Shown here one piece after another: positions 33,045 to 40,983 of a stretch of 64,000 nt of DNA. The DNA is from Streptomyces sp. NK08204 (GTDB taxonomy: Bacteria; Actinomycetota; Actinomycetes; Streptomycetales; Streptomycetaceae). The stretch is taken from positions 1 through 64,000 of the forward strand of contig NZ_JAINVF010000027.1 of the NCBI RefSeq assembly GCF_020400585.1, written 5' to 3'. A program made the position numbers and the translations under genes. The notes beneath the pieces are model-generated. The model made no database searches and was not told the DNA's origin. It worked only from the letters and a program-made list of their open reading frames with translations. Within the stretch, counting starts at the first letter, position 1; every line of letters begins with the position of its first letter.

Positions 33045-33773
33045 ATGAGCGACAACCAACTGCGGCTGGTGTGGATCTACCCGGACCTGCTGAGCACCTA
33101 CGGCGACCAGGGCAACGCGCTCGTCGTGGAGCGCCGGGCCCGGCAGCGCGGACTGGACGTGGCCCGGCTGGACGTGCGCAGCGACCAGCCCATCCCGACC
33201 TCCGGCGACATCTACCTGATCGGCGGCGGCGAGGACCGGCCGCAGCGGCTCGCGGCCGAGCGGCTGCGCCGCGACGGCCATCTGCACCGGGCGGTGGAGA
33301 ACGGCGCGATCGTCTTCTCCGTCTGCGCCGGCTACCAGATCCTCGGCCACGAGTTCATCAACGACCTCGGCCAGCGCGAGCCGGGCCTCGGCCTGCTCGA
33401 CGTGGTGTCGGTGCGCGGCGAGGGCGAGCGGTGCGTCGGCGACGTCCTCGCGGACATCGACCAGCGGCTCGGCCTGCCCCAGCTCACCGGCTTCGAGAAC
33501 CACCAGGGCGTCACCCATCTCGGCCCCACCGCCCGTCCCTTCGCCCAGGTCCGCATGGGCCGGGGCAACGGCACCGGGGACGGCACGGAGGGCGCGTACA
33601 ACGGGACGGTCTTCGGCACGTACATGCACGGGCCGGTACTCGCCCGCAACCCGCAGATCGCCGACCTGCTGCTGAAGCTGGCGCTCGACGTCAACGCGCT
33701 GCCGCCGATCGACGACCGCTGGTACGAAGCACTCCGCGACGAGCGCATCGCGGCCGCGCAGCAGTCCGCCTAG
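33045..33773 (+). CDS. gatD: Lipid II isoglutaminyl synthase, glutaminase subunit GatD
   Basis: A 242-residue class I (CobB/CobQ-like) glutamine amidotransferase that supplies ammonia to MurT. The nucleophile is Cys94 in FSVCAGYQILG, the numbering known from characterised GatD. The catalytic His lies in GTYMHGPVLARNPQ at about residue 195. The N-terminus WIYPDLLSTYGDQGNALVV is typical. It lies directly downstream of murT. Amidated peptidoglycan stems are needed for cross-linking in actinobacteria. Confidence 0.95.
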   Translation: MSDNQLRLVWIYPDLLSTYGDQGNALVVERRARQRGLDVARLDVRSDQPIPTSGDIYLIGGGEDRPQRLAAERLRRDGHLHRAVENGAIVFSVCAGYQILGHEFINDLGQREPGLGLLDVVSVRGEGERCVGDVLADIDQRLGLPQLTGFENHQGVTHLGPTARPFAQVRMGRGNGTGDGTEGAYNGTVFGTYMHGPVLARNPQIADLLLKLALDVNALPPIDDRWYEALRDERIAAAQQSA

Positions 33774-33785
33774 GGTTTCTCCAAG

Positions 33786-33810
33786 GGTGCTGAAGGGCCC
33801 TTCCAGCGCC
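33786..33810 (+). terminator. Hairpin after murT-gatD
   Basis: GGTGCTG-AAGGG pairs with CCCTT-CCAGCGCC with one bulged C, starting 13 bases after the gatD stop. A second palindrome, GGCGGGCCCGCC, follows at about 33827. No T tract, as usual in Streptomyces. Confidence 0.5.
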
Positions 33811-33984
33811 CCCCGGCACGCTCGTGGCGGGCCCGCCTGACGGTACGTCCGCTCACATGTGCGGGCGCGTCCAGCAGGCGGACGCCCGCTACGGAGCCAC
33901 CCCCTCGCGCCGGTAGGGTGGACGGGAATCCGCCGGACGACGTGGTCCGGTTTCCCGGCCCACGTTGAGAAGGTATTTCGGGCT

Positions 33985-35010
33985 ATGCGCATTGGTGTCC
34001 TCACGTCAGGCGGCGACTGCCCCGGCCTGAACGCCGTCATCCGGTCCGTCGTGCACCGTGCCGTCGCCGACCACGGCGACGAGGTCATCGGTTTCCGGGA
34101 CGGCTGGAAAGGCCTCCTGGAGTGCGACTACGTGAAGCTCGGCCTCGATGCCGTGGGCGGCATCCTGGCGCGCGGCGGCACCATCCTCGGCTCCTCCCGG
34201 GTCCAGCCCTCGCACCTGCGCGACGGTGTGGAGCGGGCCAGGGGGCACGTCGCGGAGCTGGGCCTGGACGCCATCATCCCGATCGGCGGCGAGGGCACGC
34301 TGAAGGCGGCCCGGCTGATGTCGGACAACGGCCTGCCCGTCGTCGGCGTCCCGAAGACCATCGACAACGACATCGCCGTCACGGACGTCACCTTCGGCTT
34401 CGACACGGCGGTGGGCGTCGCCACCGAGGCGCTGGACCGGCTGAAGACCACCGCCGAGTCCCACCAGCGCGTGCTGGTCGTGGAGGTCATGGGCCGGCAC
34501 ACCGGCTGGATCGCGCTGCACTCCGGTATGGCGGCCGGCGCCCACGCCATCGTCGTACCGGAACGGCCCTTCGACATCGAGGAGCTGACGAGGAAGGTCG
34601 GCGAGCGGTTCGAGGCGGGCAAGCGGTTCGCCATCGTGGTCGCCGCGGAGGGTGCCAAGCCTCGGCCCGGCTCCATGGAGTTCGACGAGGGCGGCAAGGA
34701 CATCTACGGGCACGAGCGCTTCGCGGGCATCGCCCGGCAGCTGTCGGTCGAGCTGGAGCAGCGGCTCGGCAAGGAGGCGCGGCCGGTGATCCTGGGCCAT
34801 GTGCAGCGGGGAGGAACGCCGACGGCGTACGACCGGGTGCTGGCCACGCGTTTCGGCTGGCACGCGGTGGAGGCCGTGCACCGCGGGGAGTTCGGGATGA
34901 TGACGGCTCTGCGGGGGACCGACATCGTGATGGTGTCGCTGGCGGAGGCGGTGCAGACGCTGAAGACGGTTCCCTCCGAGCGGTACGACGAAGCGGAGTG
35001 CGTCCTGTAG
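33985..35010 (+). CDS. pfkA: 6-phosphofructokinase
   Basis: A 341-residue phosphofructokinase that commits fructose 6-phosphate to glycolysis. The N-terminus IGVLTSGGDCPGLNAVIR, GGEGTLKAA, PKTIDNDI (catalytic Asp), EVMGRHTGWIALHSG and GHVQRGGTPTAYDR are all present. Gly is kept at the position equivalent to E. coli Gly104 (GGEGT) and Lys replaces Gly124 (VPKTID). This combination is known in actinobacterial ATP-dependent PFKs rather than pyrophosphate enzymes, so ATP use is inferred. GAGAAGG upstream of ATG 33985 is the ribosome site. It ends at a strong terminator. Confidence 0.95.
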   Translation: MRIGVLTSGGDCPGLNAVIRSVVHRAVADHGDEVIGFRDGWKGLLECDYVKLGLDAVGGILARGGTILGSSRVQPSHLRDGVERARGHVAELGLDAIIPIGGEGTLKAARLMSDNGLPVVGVPKTIDNDIAVTDVTFGFDTAVGVATEALDRLKTTAESHQRVLVVEVMGRHTGWIALHSGMAAGAHAIVVPERPFDIEELTRKVGERFEAGKRFAIVVAAEGAKPRPGSMEFDEGGKDIYGHERFAGIARQLSVELEQRLGKEARPVILGHVQRGGTPTAYDRVLATRFGWHAVEAVHRGEFGMMTALRGTDIVMVSLAEAVQTLKTVPSERYDEAECVL

Positions 35011-35026
35011 TCCCCCCGGGAACAAC

Positions 35027-35058
35027 CCGCCCCCGGTCACAGCCGTGACCGGGGGCGG
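35027..35058 (+). terminator. Strong 14-bp hairpin terminator after pfkA
   Basis: CCGCCCCCGGTCAC (35027-35040), loop AGCC, GTGACCGGGGGCGG (35045-35058), perfect, followed by TTCTACTCTT. It starts 17 bases after the pfkA stop and separates it from the ctaG-like gene. Confidence 0.85.
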
Positions 35059-35112
35059 TTCTACTCTTGGGGCGGACAGATTTGCACAACCCCCACGAAT
35101 CAGGAGCGCCGC

Positions 35113-36063
35113 ATGGATCACAGCGGGCACGGCATGACGATGGATCTGCCGCCGTTCACGCTGGGGCGGGGGCTTGAGTGGTCCGCCGATCCCTTCTTCC
35201 TCCTCGCCTGCCTGCTGGGGCTCGGTCTGTACGGGTGGGGGGTCGTGCGGCTGCGGCAGCGCGGGGACGCATGGCCGGCCGGCCGCACCGTGTCGTACGT
35301 CGCCGGCGTGCTGACCATCGGGCTGGTGATGTGCACCAAGCTGAACGACTACGGGATGGTCATGTTCAGCGTGCACATGGTGCAGCACATGGTGATCAGC
35401 ATGCTGTCGCCGATCCTGATCCTCCTGGGCGCCCCGGTCACGCTGGCGCTGCGCGCGCTGCCGGCCGCCGGCAAGGGCCGCAAGGGGCCGCGCGAACTGC
35501 TGCTGGCGCTGCTGCACAGCCACTACATGCGGTTCGTCACCCACCCGGGGTTCACGATCCCGATGTTCATCGCGAGCCTGTACGCGCTGTACTTCACCCC
35601 ACTGTTCGACTTCCTGATGGGCTCGAAGGCCGGGCACGTCGCGATGATGGTGCACTTCCTCGCGGTCGGTGTCGTGTTCTTCTGGCCGATCATCGGCGTC
35701 GACCCCGGTCCGCGCCGGCCGGGTCACCTGATGCGGATGCTGGAGCTGTTCGCCGGCATGCCGTTCCACGCGTTCTTCGGCATCGCGCTGATGATGGCGT
35801 CGACGCCGATGGTGGAGACGTTCAAGAACCCCCCCGCCTCGCTCGGCATCGAGGCCCTGTCCGACCAGAGCGCGGCCGGCGGCATCGCCTGGGCGTTCAG
35901 CGAGGTCCCGTCCGTGCTGGTGCTGATAGCGCTGCTGTTCCAGTGGCACGGCTCCGATCAGCGCCAGGCCAAGCGCAAGGACCGGGCCGCCGACCGGGAC
36001 GGCGACAAGGAGCTGGAGGCGTACAACGCCTACCTCGCCTCCCTGAACACGCGCCAGAGCTAG
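35113..36063 (+). CDS. CtaG-like cytochrome c oxidase assembly protein
   Basis: A 316-residue membrane protein with about seven hydrophobic segments (CtaG_caa3/DUF1404-type fold). Helices include DPFFLLACLLGLGLYGWGVV, MVMFSVHMVQHMVISMLSP with several His residues, and VAMMVHFLAVGVVFFWPIIGVD. The His-rich N-terminus (MDHSGHGM) and membrane histidines suggest copper handling for oxidase assembly. The C-terminus is charged (KRKDRAADRDGDKELEAYN). ATG 35113 follows an AGGAG site. It belongs to the widespread Streptomyces family annotated 'cytochrome c oxidase assembly protein'; the precise role is untested. Confidence 0.9.
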   Translation: MDHSGHGMTMDLPPFTLGRGLEWSADPFFLLACLLGLGLYGWGVVRLRQRGDAWPAGRTVSYVAGVLTIGLVMCTKLNDYGMVMFSVHMVQHMVISMLSPILILLGAPVTLALRALPAAGKGRKGPRELLLALLHSHYMRFVTHPGFTIPMFIASLYALYFTPLFDFLMGSKAGHVAMMVHFLAVGVVFFWPIIGVDPGPRRPGHLMRMLELFAGMPFHAFFGIALMMASTPMVETFKNPPASLGIEALSDQSAAGGIAWAFSEVPSVLVLIALLFQWHGSDQRQAKRKDRAADRDGDKELEAYNAYLASLNTRQS

Positions 36064-36157
36064 CTCGCGCAAACGCGCCAAAGCCGGCCGGAGCCGTCCC
36101 GTCCGCGCGGGGACCGGGGCACCATGGTGGAGGACGGACCACGAGGAGGGTGTCTTC

Positions 36158-36337
36158 ATGCCCGGTTCCACGCACGGTTCCACGCACGGTTCCACCAAGG
36201 CCATGGGGGCGATGACCGTCGGCGGGCTCGTCGTCGTCACGGCGTACACGGTCACGCTCGGCAGCAACGGCTGGCTGTGGTTCGGGTGGGCGGTGCTGGG
36301 GCTGCTGACCCTTGCGATGATCCTCACCCAGTCGTAA
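36158..36337 (+). CDS. Small single-repeat membrane protein, 59 residues
   Basis: A short gene with a very good ribosome site (CGAGGAGG, 7 bases before ATG 36158). The N-terminus is GSTHGSTHGST, encoded by 12-bp repeats of GGTTCCACGCAC. It is followed by two hydrophobic segments: VGGLVVVTAYTVTLG and WLWFGWAVLGLLTLAMIL. It lies 94 bases downstream of the ctaG-like gene on the same strand. Probably a small inner-membrane protein; possibly connected to the neighbouring oxidase assembly function, which is inference only. Confidence 0.75.
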   Translation: MPGSTHGSTHGSTKAMGAMTVGGLVVVTAYTVTLGSNGWLWFGWAVLGLLTLAMILTQS

Positions 36338-36385
36338 AGGCCGCTGGTCAAGGCCGCTGTAGCGGGCAGGGCTTACAGTGCCCGC

Positions 36386-36871
36386 ATGAGCAGCAGGACC
36401 CCCTCGTTCGACGATCTCGACCGGAAGATCATCACCGCGCTGATGGCGAACGCCCGGACCAGCTTCGCCGAGATCGGCGCGGCGATCGGGCTGTCGTCCA
36501 CCGCGGTCAAGCGGCGTGTCGACCGCCTCCGGGAGACCGGCGTGATCACGGGGTTCACCGCGACGGTCAAACCCTCCGCGCTCGGCTGGCGCACGGAGGC
36601 GTACGTGGAGGTGTACTGCGAGGGCGCGGCCCCGCCGCGACGGCTTGCGGAGGTCGTGCGCAACCATCCGGAGATCACGGCGGCCATGACGGTGACCGGG
36701 GGCGCGGATGCCCTGCTGCACGTGCGGGCACGGGACGTGGAGCACTTCGAGGAGGTGCTGGAACGGATCCGCGTCGAACCCTTCATCCGGAAGACGATCA
36801 GCGTGATGGTGCTTTCCCATCTGCTCCCGGAGAGTCCCGAGGCGGGCGCCACCCAGGCTGCTCCCCCGTGA
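36386..36871 (+). CDS. Lrp/AsnC-family regulator
   Basis: A 161-residue feast/famine regulator. The helix-turn-helix covers about residues 10-55 (LDRKIITALMANARTSFAEIG and IGLSSTAVKRRVDRLRETG). The RAM ligand-binding domain follows (WRTEAYVEVYCEGAAPPRRLAE, MTVTGGADALLHVRARD). Such proteins form octamers sensing amino acids. It lies immediately upstream of the dimethylargininase-ornithine aminotransferase operon in the same orientation, with a palindrome between, so it probably senses arginine or ornithine and controls that operon. Confidence 0.92.
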   Translation: MSSRTPSFDDLDRKIITALMANARTSFAEIGAAIGLSSTAVKRRVDRLRETGVITGFTATVKPSALGWRTEAYVEVYCEGAAPPRRLAEVVRNHPEITAAMTVTGGADALLHVRARDVEHFEEVLERIRVEPFIRKTISVMVLSHLLPESPEAGATQAAPP

Positions 36872-36924
36872 TCGGGCTCTCAAACCTCGACCGGCGCATT
36901 GATCATGCGTCCTGCCTGCGGAGA

Positions 36925-36941
36925 ACGCAGCGATGCTGCGT
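36925..36941. promoter_or_regulatory. Palindrome ACGCAGC-GAT-GCTGCGT, candidate Lrp site
   Basis: A perfect 7+7 inverted repeat 94 bases before the dimethylargininase start. It is followed by a partial third arm, CACGCAGC, at about 36945. The stretch ATTGATCATGCGT just upstream is AT-richer than its surroundings. Repeated half-sites are usual for Lrp/AsnC wrapping. Confidence 0.6.
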
Positions 36942-37034
36942 ATGCACGCAGCTTTGATCGCTTGTCGTCGTCGTCCTCCGATTCCTACCGTGGTGCCATC
37001 CCCAGTGACACACAGGAACCGGAGGGAACCCTCT

Positions 37035-37847
37035 GTGCCCGACAGTCGTGTGCCGCGCGCTCGGCGCTTTCTCGTCTGCGAACCCAGACACTTCGCCGTG
37101 CAGTACGCGATCAACCCCTGGATGCACCCCGACATCCCCGTCGACGTGGACCTGGCCCAGGAGCAGTGGCAGGCGCTGATCCGCGCCTACCGCGCTCACG
37201 GTCACACCGTGGAGACGGTCGATCCGGTCCCGGGCCTGCCCGACATGGTCTTCGCCGCGAACGCGGCGTTCGTGGTCGGCGGCCGGGTCTTCGGCTCCCT
37301 GTTCCACGCGCCGGAGCGGCGCCCCGAGTCGATCCACTACGACACCTGGTTCAAGGCGTCGGGTTACGACGTCCACCGCCCGGAGTCGGTCTCCGAGGGC
37401 GAGGGCGACCTGGTGTGGACGGGCCGGTACGTGCTGGCCGGCACCGGCTTCCGCACCACCCGCGACGCACACCGGGAGGTGCAGGAGTTCCTCGGCCACC
37501 CGGTGATCGGCCTGACGCTGGTCGACCCGCACTTCTACCACCTCGACACGGCGCTGTTCGTCCTCGACGACGACAACATCGCGTACTACCCGGAGGCGTT
37601 CTCGCCGGGCAGCCGGGAGGTGCTGGAGCGCCTGTACCCGGACGCGGTGCTCGCCACCCGCGACGACGCGATGGCGTTCGGCCTGAACTCGGTGTCCGAC
37701 GGCCGGCACGTCTTCATCGCCCCCCGGGCCGAGGCGCTGGCCGGGCGCCTGGCCGACCACGGTTACGTCCCCGTCCCCGTCGACCTGTCCGAGTTCCACA
37801 AGGCCGGCGGAGGCATCAAGTGCTGCACCCAGGAGATCCGCTCATGA
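37035..37847 (+). CDS. Dimethylarginine dimethylaminohydrolase / arginine-handling amidinotransferase-family enzyme
   Basis: A 270-residue member of the guanidino-group modifying enzyme superfamily (DDAH), which hydrolyses N-methylated arginines to citrulline and methylamines. The N-terminal core reads FLVCEPRHFAVQYAINPWM, then PDMVFAANAAFVVGG. The catalytic His is within DPHFYHLDTALFVLDD, and the nucleophilic Cys near the C-terminus in GGGIKCCTQEI. GTG 37035 is chosen for its GGAGG site 9 bases upstream; the upstream in-frame ATG would place the palindrome inside the gene. It is coupled to ornithine aminotransferase by ATGA, implying that guanidino compounds are funnelled into ornithine/proline/glutamate catabolism. 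Confidence 0.88.
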   Translation: MPDSRVPRARRFLVCEPRHFAVQYAINPWMHPDIPVDVDLAQEQWQALIRAYRAHGHTVETVDPVPGLPDMVFAANAAFVVGGRVFGSLFHAPERRPESIHYDTWFKASGYDVHRPESVSEGEGDLVWTGRYVLAGTGFRTTRDAHREVQEFLGHPVIGLTLVDPHFYHLDTALFVLDDDNIAYYPEAFSPGSREVLERLYPDAVLATRDDAMAFGLNSVSDGRHVFIAPRAEALAGRLADHGYVPVPVDLSEFHKAGGGIKCCTQEIRS

Positions 37848-39070
37848 CCGCGCCCGCCCGCACCCGTTCCTCCGCCGACCTCATCCGGGCGGAGGAGCCG
37901 GTCCTCGCACACAACTACCACCCGCTGCCCGTGGTCGTCGCGCGCGCCGAGGGCACCTGGGTGGAGGATGTGGAGGGCCGCCGCTACCTCGACATGCTGG
38001 CCGGCTACTCCGCGCTCAACTTCGGGCACCGGCACCCGGCACTGATCGAGGCCGCGCACCGCCAGCTCGACCGGCTCACCCTGACCTCGCGGGCCTTCCA
38101 CAACGACCGGCTCGCCGAGTTCGCCGAGCGGCTCGCGGAACTGACCGGCCTCGACATGGTGCTGCCGATGAACACCGGCGCCGAGGCGGTGGAGAGCGGC
38201 ATCAAGGTGGCCCGCAAGTGGGCGTACGACGTCAAGGGCGTCCCCGCCGACCAGGCGACGATCGTGGTCGCGGCGGAGAACTTCCACGGCCGTACGACGA
38301 CGATCGTCAGCTTCTCCACGGACGAGACCGCCCGCACCGGCTTCGGTCCGTTCACCCCCGGCTTCCGGATCGTGCCGTACAACGACCTGGCCGCGCTGGA
38401 GGCGGCGGTCGACGAGACGACGGCGGCGGTGCTGATCGAGCCCATCCAGGGCGAGGCCGGCGTCATCATCCCGGACGACGGCTACCTCGCCGGGGTCCGG
38501 GAGCTGACCCGCCGCAAGGGCTGCCTGTTCATCGCGGACGAGATCCAGTCCGGCCTCGGCCGCACCGGCCGCACCCTCGCCGTCGAGCACGAGGACGTCG
38601 TCCCGGACGTGCTGCTGCTCGGCAAGGCGCTGGGCGGCGGCATCGTGCCGGTGTCGGCAGTGGTGGGCCGGCGCGAGGTGCTGGGCGTGCTGCACCCCGG
38701 TGAGCACGGCTCCACGTTCGGCGGCAACCCGCTCGCGGCGGCCGTCGGCACGGCGGTGATCGAGCTGCTCGAGACCGGTGAGTTCCAGCGCCGGGCGGCC
38801 GAACTGGGCGAGATCCTGCGGGACGGACTCGCCGAGCTGGTGGGCCGGGGCGTGACCGGCTTCCGCGCGCGCGGCCTGTGGGCGGGCGTCGACGTCGACC
38901 CGGCCCTCGGCACCGGCCGGGAGATCAGCGAGCGCCTGATGCGGGAGGGGATCCTCGTGAAGGACACCCACGGCTCCACGATCCGGCTGGCACCCCCGCT
39001 GACCATCACGGCCGAGGAGCTGCGCTCCGCGCTGGCCGCGCTGGAGAAGGTGCTGGGCCAGGGCGTCTGA
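37844..39070 (+). CDS. rocD: Ornithine aminotransferase
   Basis: A 408-residue PLP-dependent class III aminotransferase converting ornithine and 2-oxoglutarate to glutamate semialdehyde and glutamate. YLDMLAGYSALNFGHRHP near the N-terminus is diagnostic of ornithine aminotransferase. The PLP lysine is at about residue 261 in LLLGKALGGGIVPVSAV, preceded by LFIADEIQSGLGRTG with the conserved Asp. EHGSTFGGNPLAAAVG is the phosphate loop. It starts at ATG 37844 within the stop of the DDAH gene. A hairpin terminator follows. Confidence 0.94.
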   Translation: MTAPARTRSSADLIRAEEPVLAHNYHPLPVVVARAEGTWVEDVEGRRYLDMLAGYSALNFGHRHPALIEAAHRQLDRLTLTSRAFHNDRLAEFAERLAELTGLDMVLPMNTGAEAVESGIKVARKWAYDVKGVPADQATIVVAAENFHGRTTTIVSFSTDETARTGFGPFTPGFRIVPYNDLAALEAAVDETTAAVLIEPIQGEAGVIIPDDGYLAGVRELTRRKGCLFIADEIQSGLGRTGRTLAVEHEDVVPDVLLLGKALGGGIVPVSAVVGRREVLGVLHPGEHGSTFGGNPLAAAVGTAVIELLETGEFQRRAAELGEILRDGLAELVGRGVTGFRARGLWAGVDVDPALGTGREISERLMREGILVKDTHGSTIRLAPPLTITAEELRSALAALEKVLGQGV

Positions 39071-39076
39071 CACGAT

Positions 39077-39105
39077 GGCGGGGGCCGGACGCGCCGGTCC
39101 CCGCC
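39077..39105. terminator. Bidirectional hairpin between rocD and ADH
   Basis: GGCGGGGGCCGG (39077-39088), loop ACGCG, CCGGTCCCCGCC (39094-39105), 12 bp with one G-T pair. It starts 7 bases after the rocD stop and lies between convergent genes. Confidence 0.7.
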
Positions 39106-39203
39106 TCGCGGCCGGCCCCCCTCACGCCGGGCGGCCTTCTGAGCGGCTCATGGGGGCCGGGCCGAGAATCTCTCGCCGCAGATCCTGGCCGGCCTGTGAG
39201 CGG

Positions 39204-40388
39204 TCAGGGGTTCAGGAGGGTCTTGATCATGCCGTCCTCCTTGGCCTGGAACATGGCGTAGGCCTTCGGCGCGTCCTCCAGCGGCATGGCATGCGTCTTG
39301 AAGGTGTCGACGCCGAGCGGGTCCTCGTCCGTGAGCAGGGGCAGGATGTCGTCCACCCACCGCCAGACGTTCGCCTGGCCCATGCGGAACTGGATCTGCT
39401 TGTCGAACATCGTCAGCAACGGCATGGGGCTGACCGCTCCGCCGTAGACACCGGACACGGAAATCGTGCCGCCCCTGCGTACGAGGTCGATGGCCGCGTG
39501 CAGGGCGCCGAGCCGGTCCACGCCCGCCTTCTCCATGAGCGGCTGGGCCACGCCGTCGGGGAGGTGCCCCACGAGCCACTGGGCCGCCTTGGCGATGGTG
39601 GCGCCGTGGGCCTCCATACCGACCGCCTCGATGACGGCATCGGTTCCGCGCCCCTCGGTGAGTTCCCGTACGGCCTTGCCCACGTCCTTGCCGTCACCGC
39701 GGATGTCCAGGGTGGTCACGCCGCGTGCTCGGGCGCGTGCCAGGCGTTCGTCCACGAGGTCGATGCCGATGACGAGACGGGCTCCGCGGTGCTGGGCGAT
39801 GCGTGTGGCCATGTCACCGATGGGCCCGAGCCCCAGCACGGCCACCGTCCCTCCCGGGGGGATGCCGGCGTACTCGACCGCCTGCCAGGCGGTGGGCAGC
39901 ACGTCGGACAGGTACACGTACCGGTCGTCCGGCGTGCCGTGCGGCACCTTGATAGGCAGCCTGTCCCCGAACGGCACGCGCAGGAACTCCGCCTGGCCGC
40001 CCGGCACCTGTCCGTAAAGCTTCGTGTAGCCGAACAGCGAGGCACCCGTGCCGTACTCGTGGACCTGGGTCGTCTCGCACTGCGAGTGCAGGCCCTGGTC
40101 GCACATGAAGCAGTCGCGGCAGCAGACGTTGAACGGGATGACCACACGGTCACCCGGCGCGAGAGTGCGCACCTGCGGCCCGGTCTCCTCGACGACCCCC
40201 ATGGGTTCGTGGCCGAGAATGTCACCGGGCTCCAGGAAGGGCCCCAGCAGTTCGTAGAGGTGCAGGTCGGATCCGCAGATGCCGCAGGACGTGATCCGCA
40301 CGACGATGTCGTCCGGCTTCTCGATCTTCGGGTCGGGAACGGTCTCCACCCGTACGTCCCGCTTTCCCTGCCATGTCAGTGCGCGCAT
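39204..40388 (-). CDS. Zinc-dependent alcohol dehydrogenase (glutathione-independent formaldehyde dehydrogenase-like)
   Basis: A 394-residue MDR with both zinc sites. Catalytic zinc ligands are in SCGICGSDLHLYE and GHEPMGVVEE; the structural zinc Cys quartet lies in VCCRDCFMCDQGLHSQC at about residues 93-110. The dinucleotide fold is VAVLGLGPIGDMATRIA at about 184-200. The insertion and C-terminus (FDKQIQFRMGQANVWRWVDDIL) resemble the FDH/'threonine dehydrogenase-like' group common in actinobacteria. ATG 40388 is the family start. The physiological alcohol is unknown. It is convergent with rocD and divergent from the small DUF6480-like gene. Confidence 0.92.
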   Translation of the reverse strand: MRALTWQGKRDVRVETVPDPKIEKPDDIVVRITSCGICGSDLHLYELLGPFLEPGDILGHEPMGVVEETGPQVRTLAPGDRVVIPFNVCCRDCFMCDQGLHSQCETTQVHEYGTGASLFGYTKLYGQVPGGQAEFLRVPFGDRLPIKVPHGTPDDRYVYLSDVLPTAWQAVEYAGIPPGGTVAVLGLGPIGDMATRIAQHRGARLVIGIDLVDERLARARARGVTTLDIRGDGKDVGKAVRELTEGRGTDAVIEAVGMEAHGATIAKAAQWLVGHLPDGVAQPLMEKAGVDRLGALHAAIDLVRRGGTISVSGVYGGAVSPMPLLTMFDKQIQFRMGQANVWRWVDDILPLLTDEDPLGVDTFKTHAMPLEDAPKAYAMFQAKEDGMIKTLLNP

Positions 40389-40668
40389 CGTCCGGCTCCT
40401 CGGTTCGCGGCGTGCCCGGTCGCCCCTTCCCGTCAGGACAGGCCGGTTCCACCACCCCCGAGTCCCCTGCCGCCGCACGTCCGACACCAGCAGCGGGCTC
40501 CGTCCGAGCCGACGCAGCGTCTGCGCCGTGCGGACGCAACGTCTTCAAAATTCCGTACGCCGGTTTGCGGTCGCTGCACTCGTGAAACCCGTTCTACGCC
40601 GAGGGGACCTCCGACAGCCGTCCAGCACAGCCGGTCCACGTCCCTTCAGGACACGAAGGGCGGAGATC

Positions 40669-40971
40669 ATGAACGCCAAAGGCGCACACGGAGACCACGG
40701 CCCCCGACGGTCGGGCCGGACGGCTCCTGAGAGCGGCGGCACGGCGGACGTGCCCGCCACCCCGGTCGAAGGCCTGTCCGTGCCGGGGGACGCCACTCCG
40801 GCCCCCGGTGCGACCCCTCCCGCCGAATCCGGGATGTCCGGCCTGGGCGCCCCGGAACGCGAGGCGCTGCGCAGAGGCTGGGCGGTGGCGCCGCTCATGC
40901 TGATCTGGATCGTCGTCCTGCTCGTCGTCATCGGCCTGGTGGCGATGGTGGTGGTGCTGATCACCGGCTGA
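40669..40971 (+). CDS. Small membrane-anchored protein (DUF6480-like)
   Basis: A 100-residue protein with a Gly/Pro/Thr-rich, presumably disordered first half, then GMSGLGAPEREALRRGWAVAP and a single C-terminal helix (LMLIWIVVLLVVIGLVAMVVVL). It matches my memory of the Streptomyces family DUF6480. CGGAGATC lies just before ATG 40669. A tail-anchored regulator or scaffold is possible; no function is known. It ends 12 bases from the convergent MFS gene stop. Confidence 0.75.
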   Translation: MNAKGAHGDHGPRRSGRTAPESGGTADVPATPVEGLSVPGDATPAPGATPPAESGMSGLGAPEREALRRGWAVAPLMLIWIVVLLVVIGLVAMVVVLITG

Positions 40972-40983
40972 GCGGCACGGCTG

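Noticed and set aside
30771..34088. A 1105-codon minus-strand open frame across murT-gatD-pfkA
   Set aside because: It is antisense to three well-supported genes and shows no protein-family similarity.
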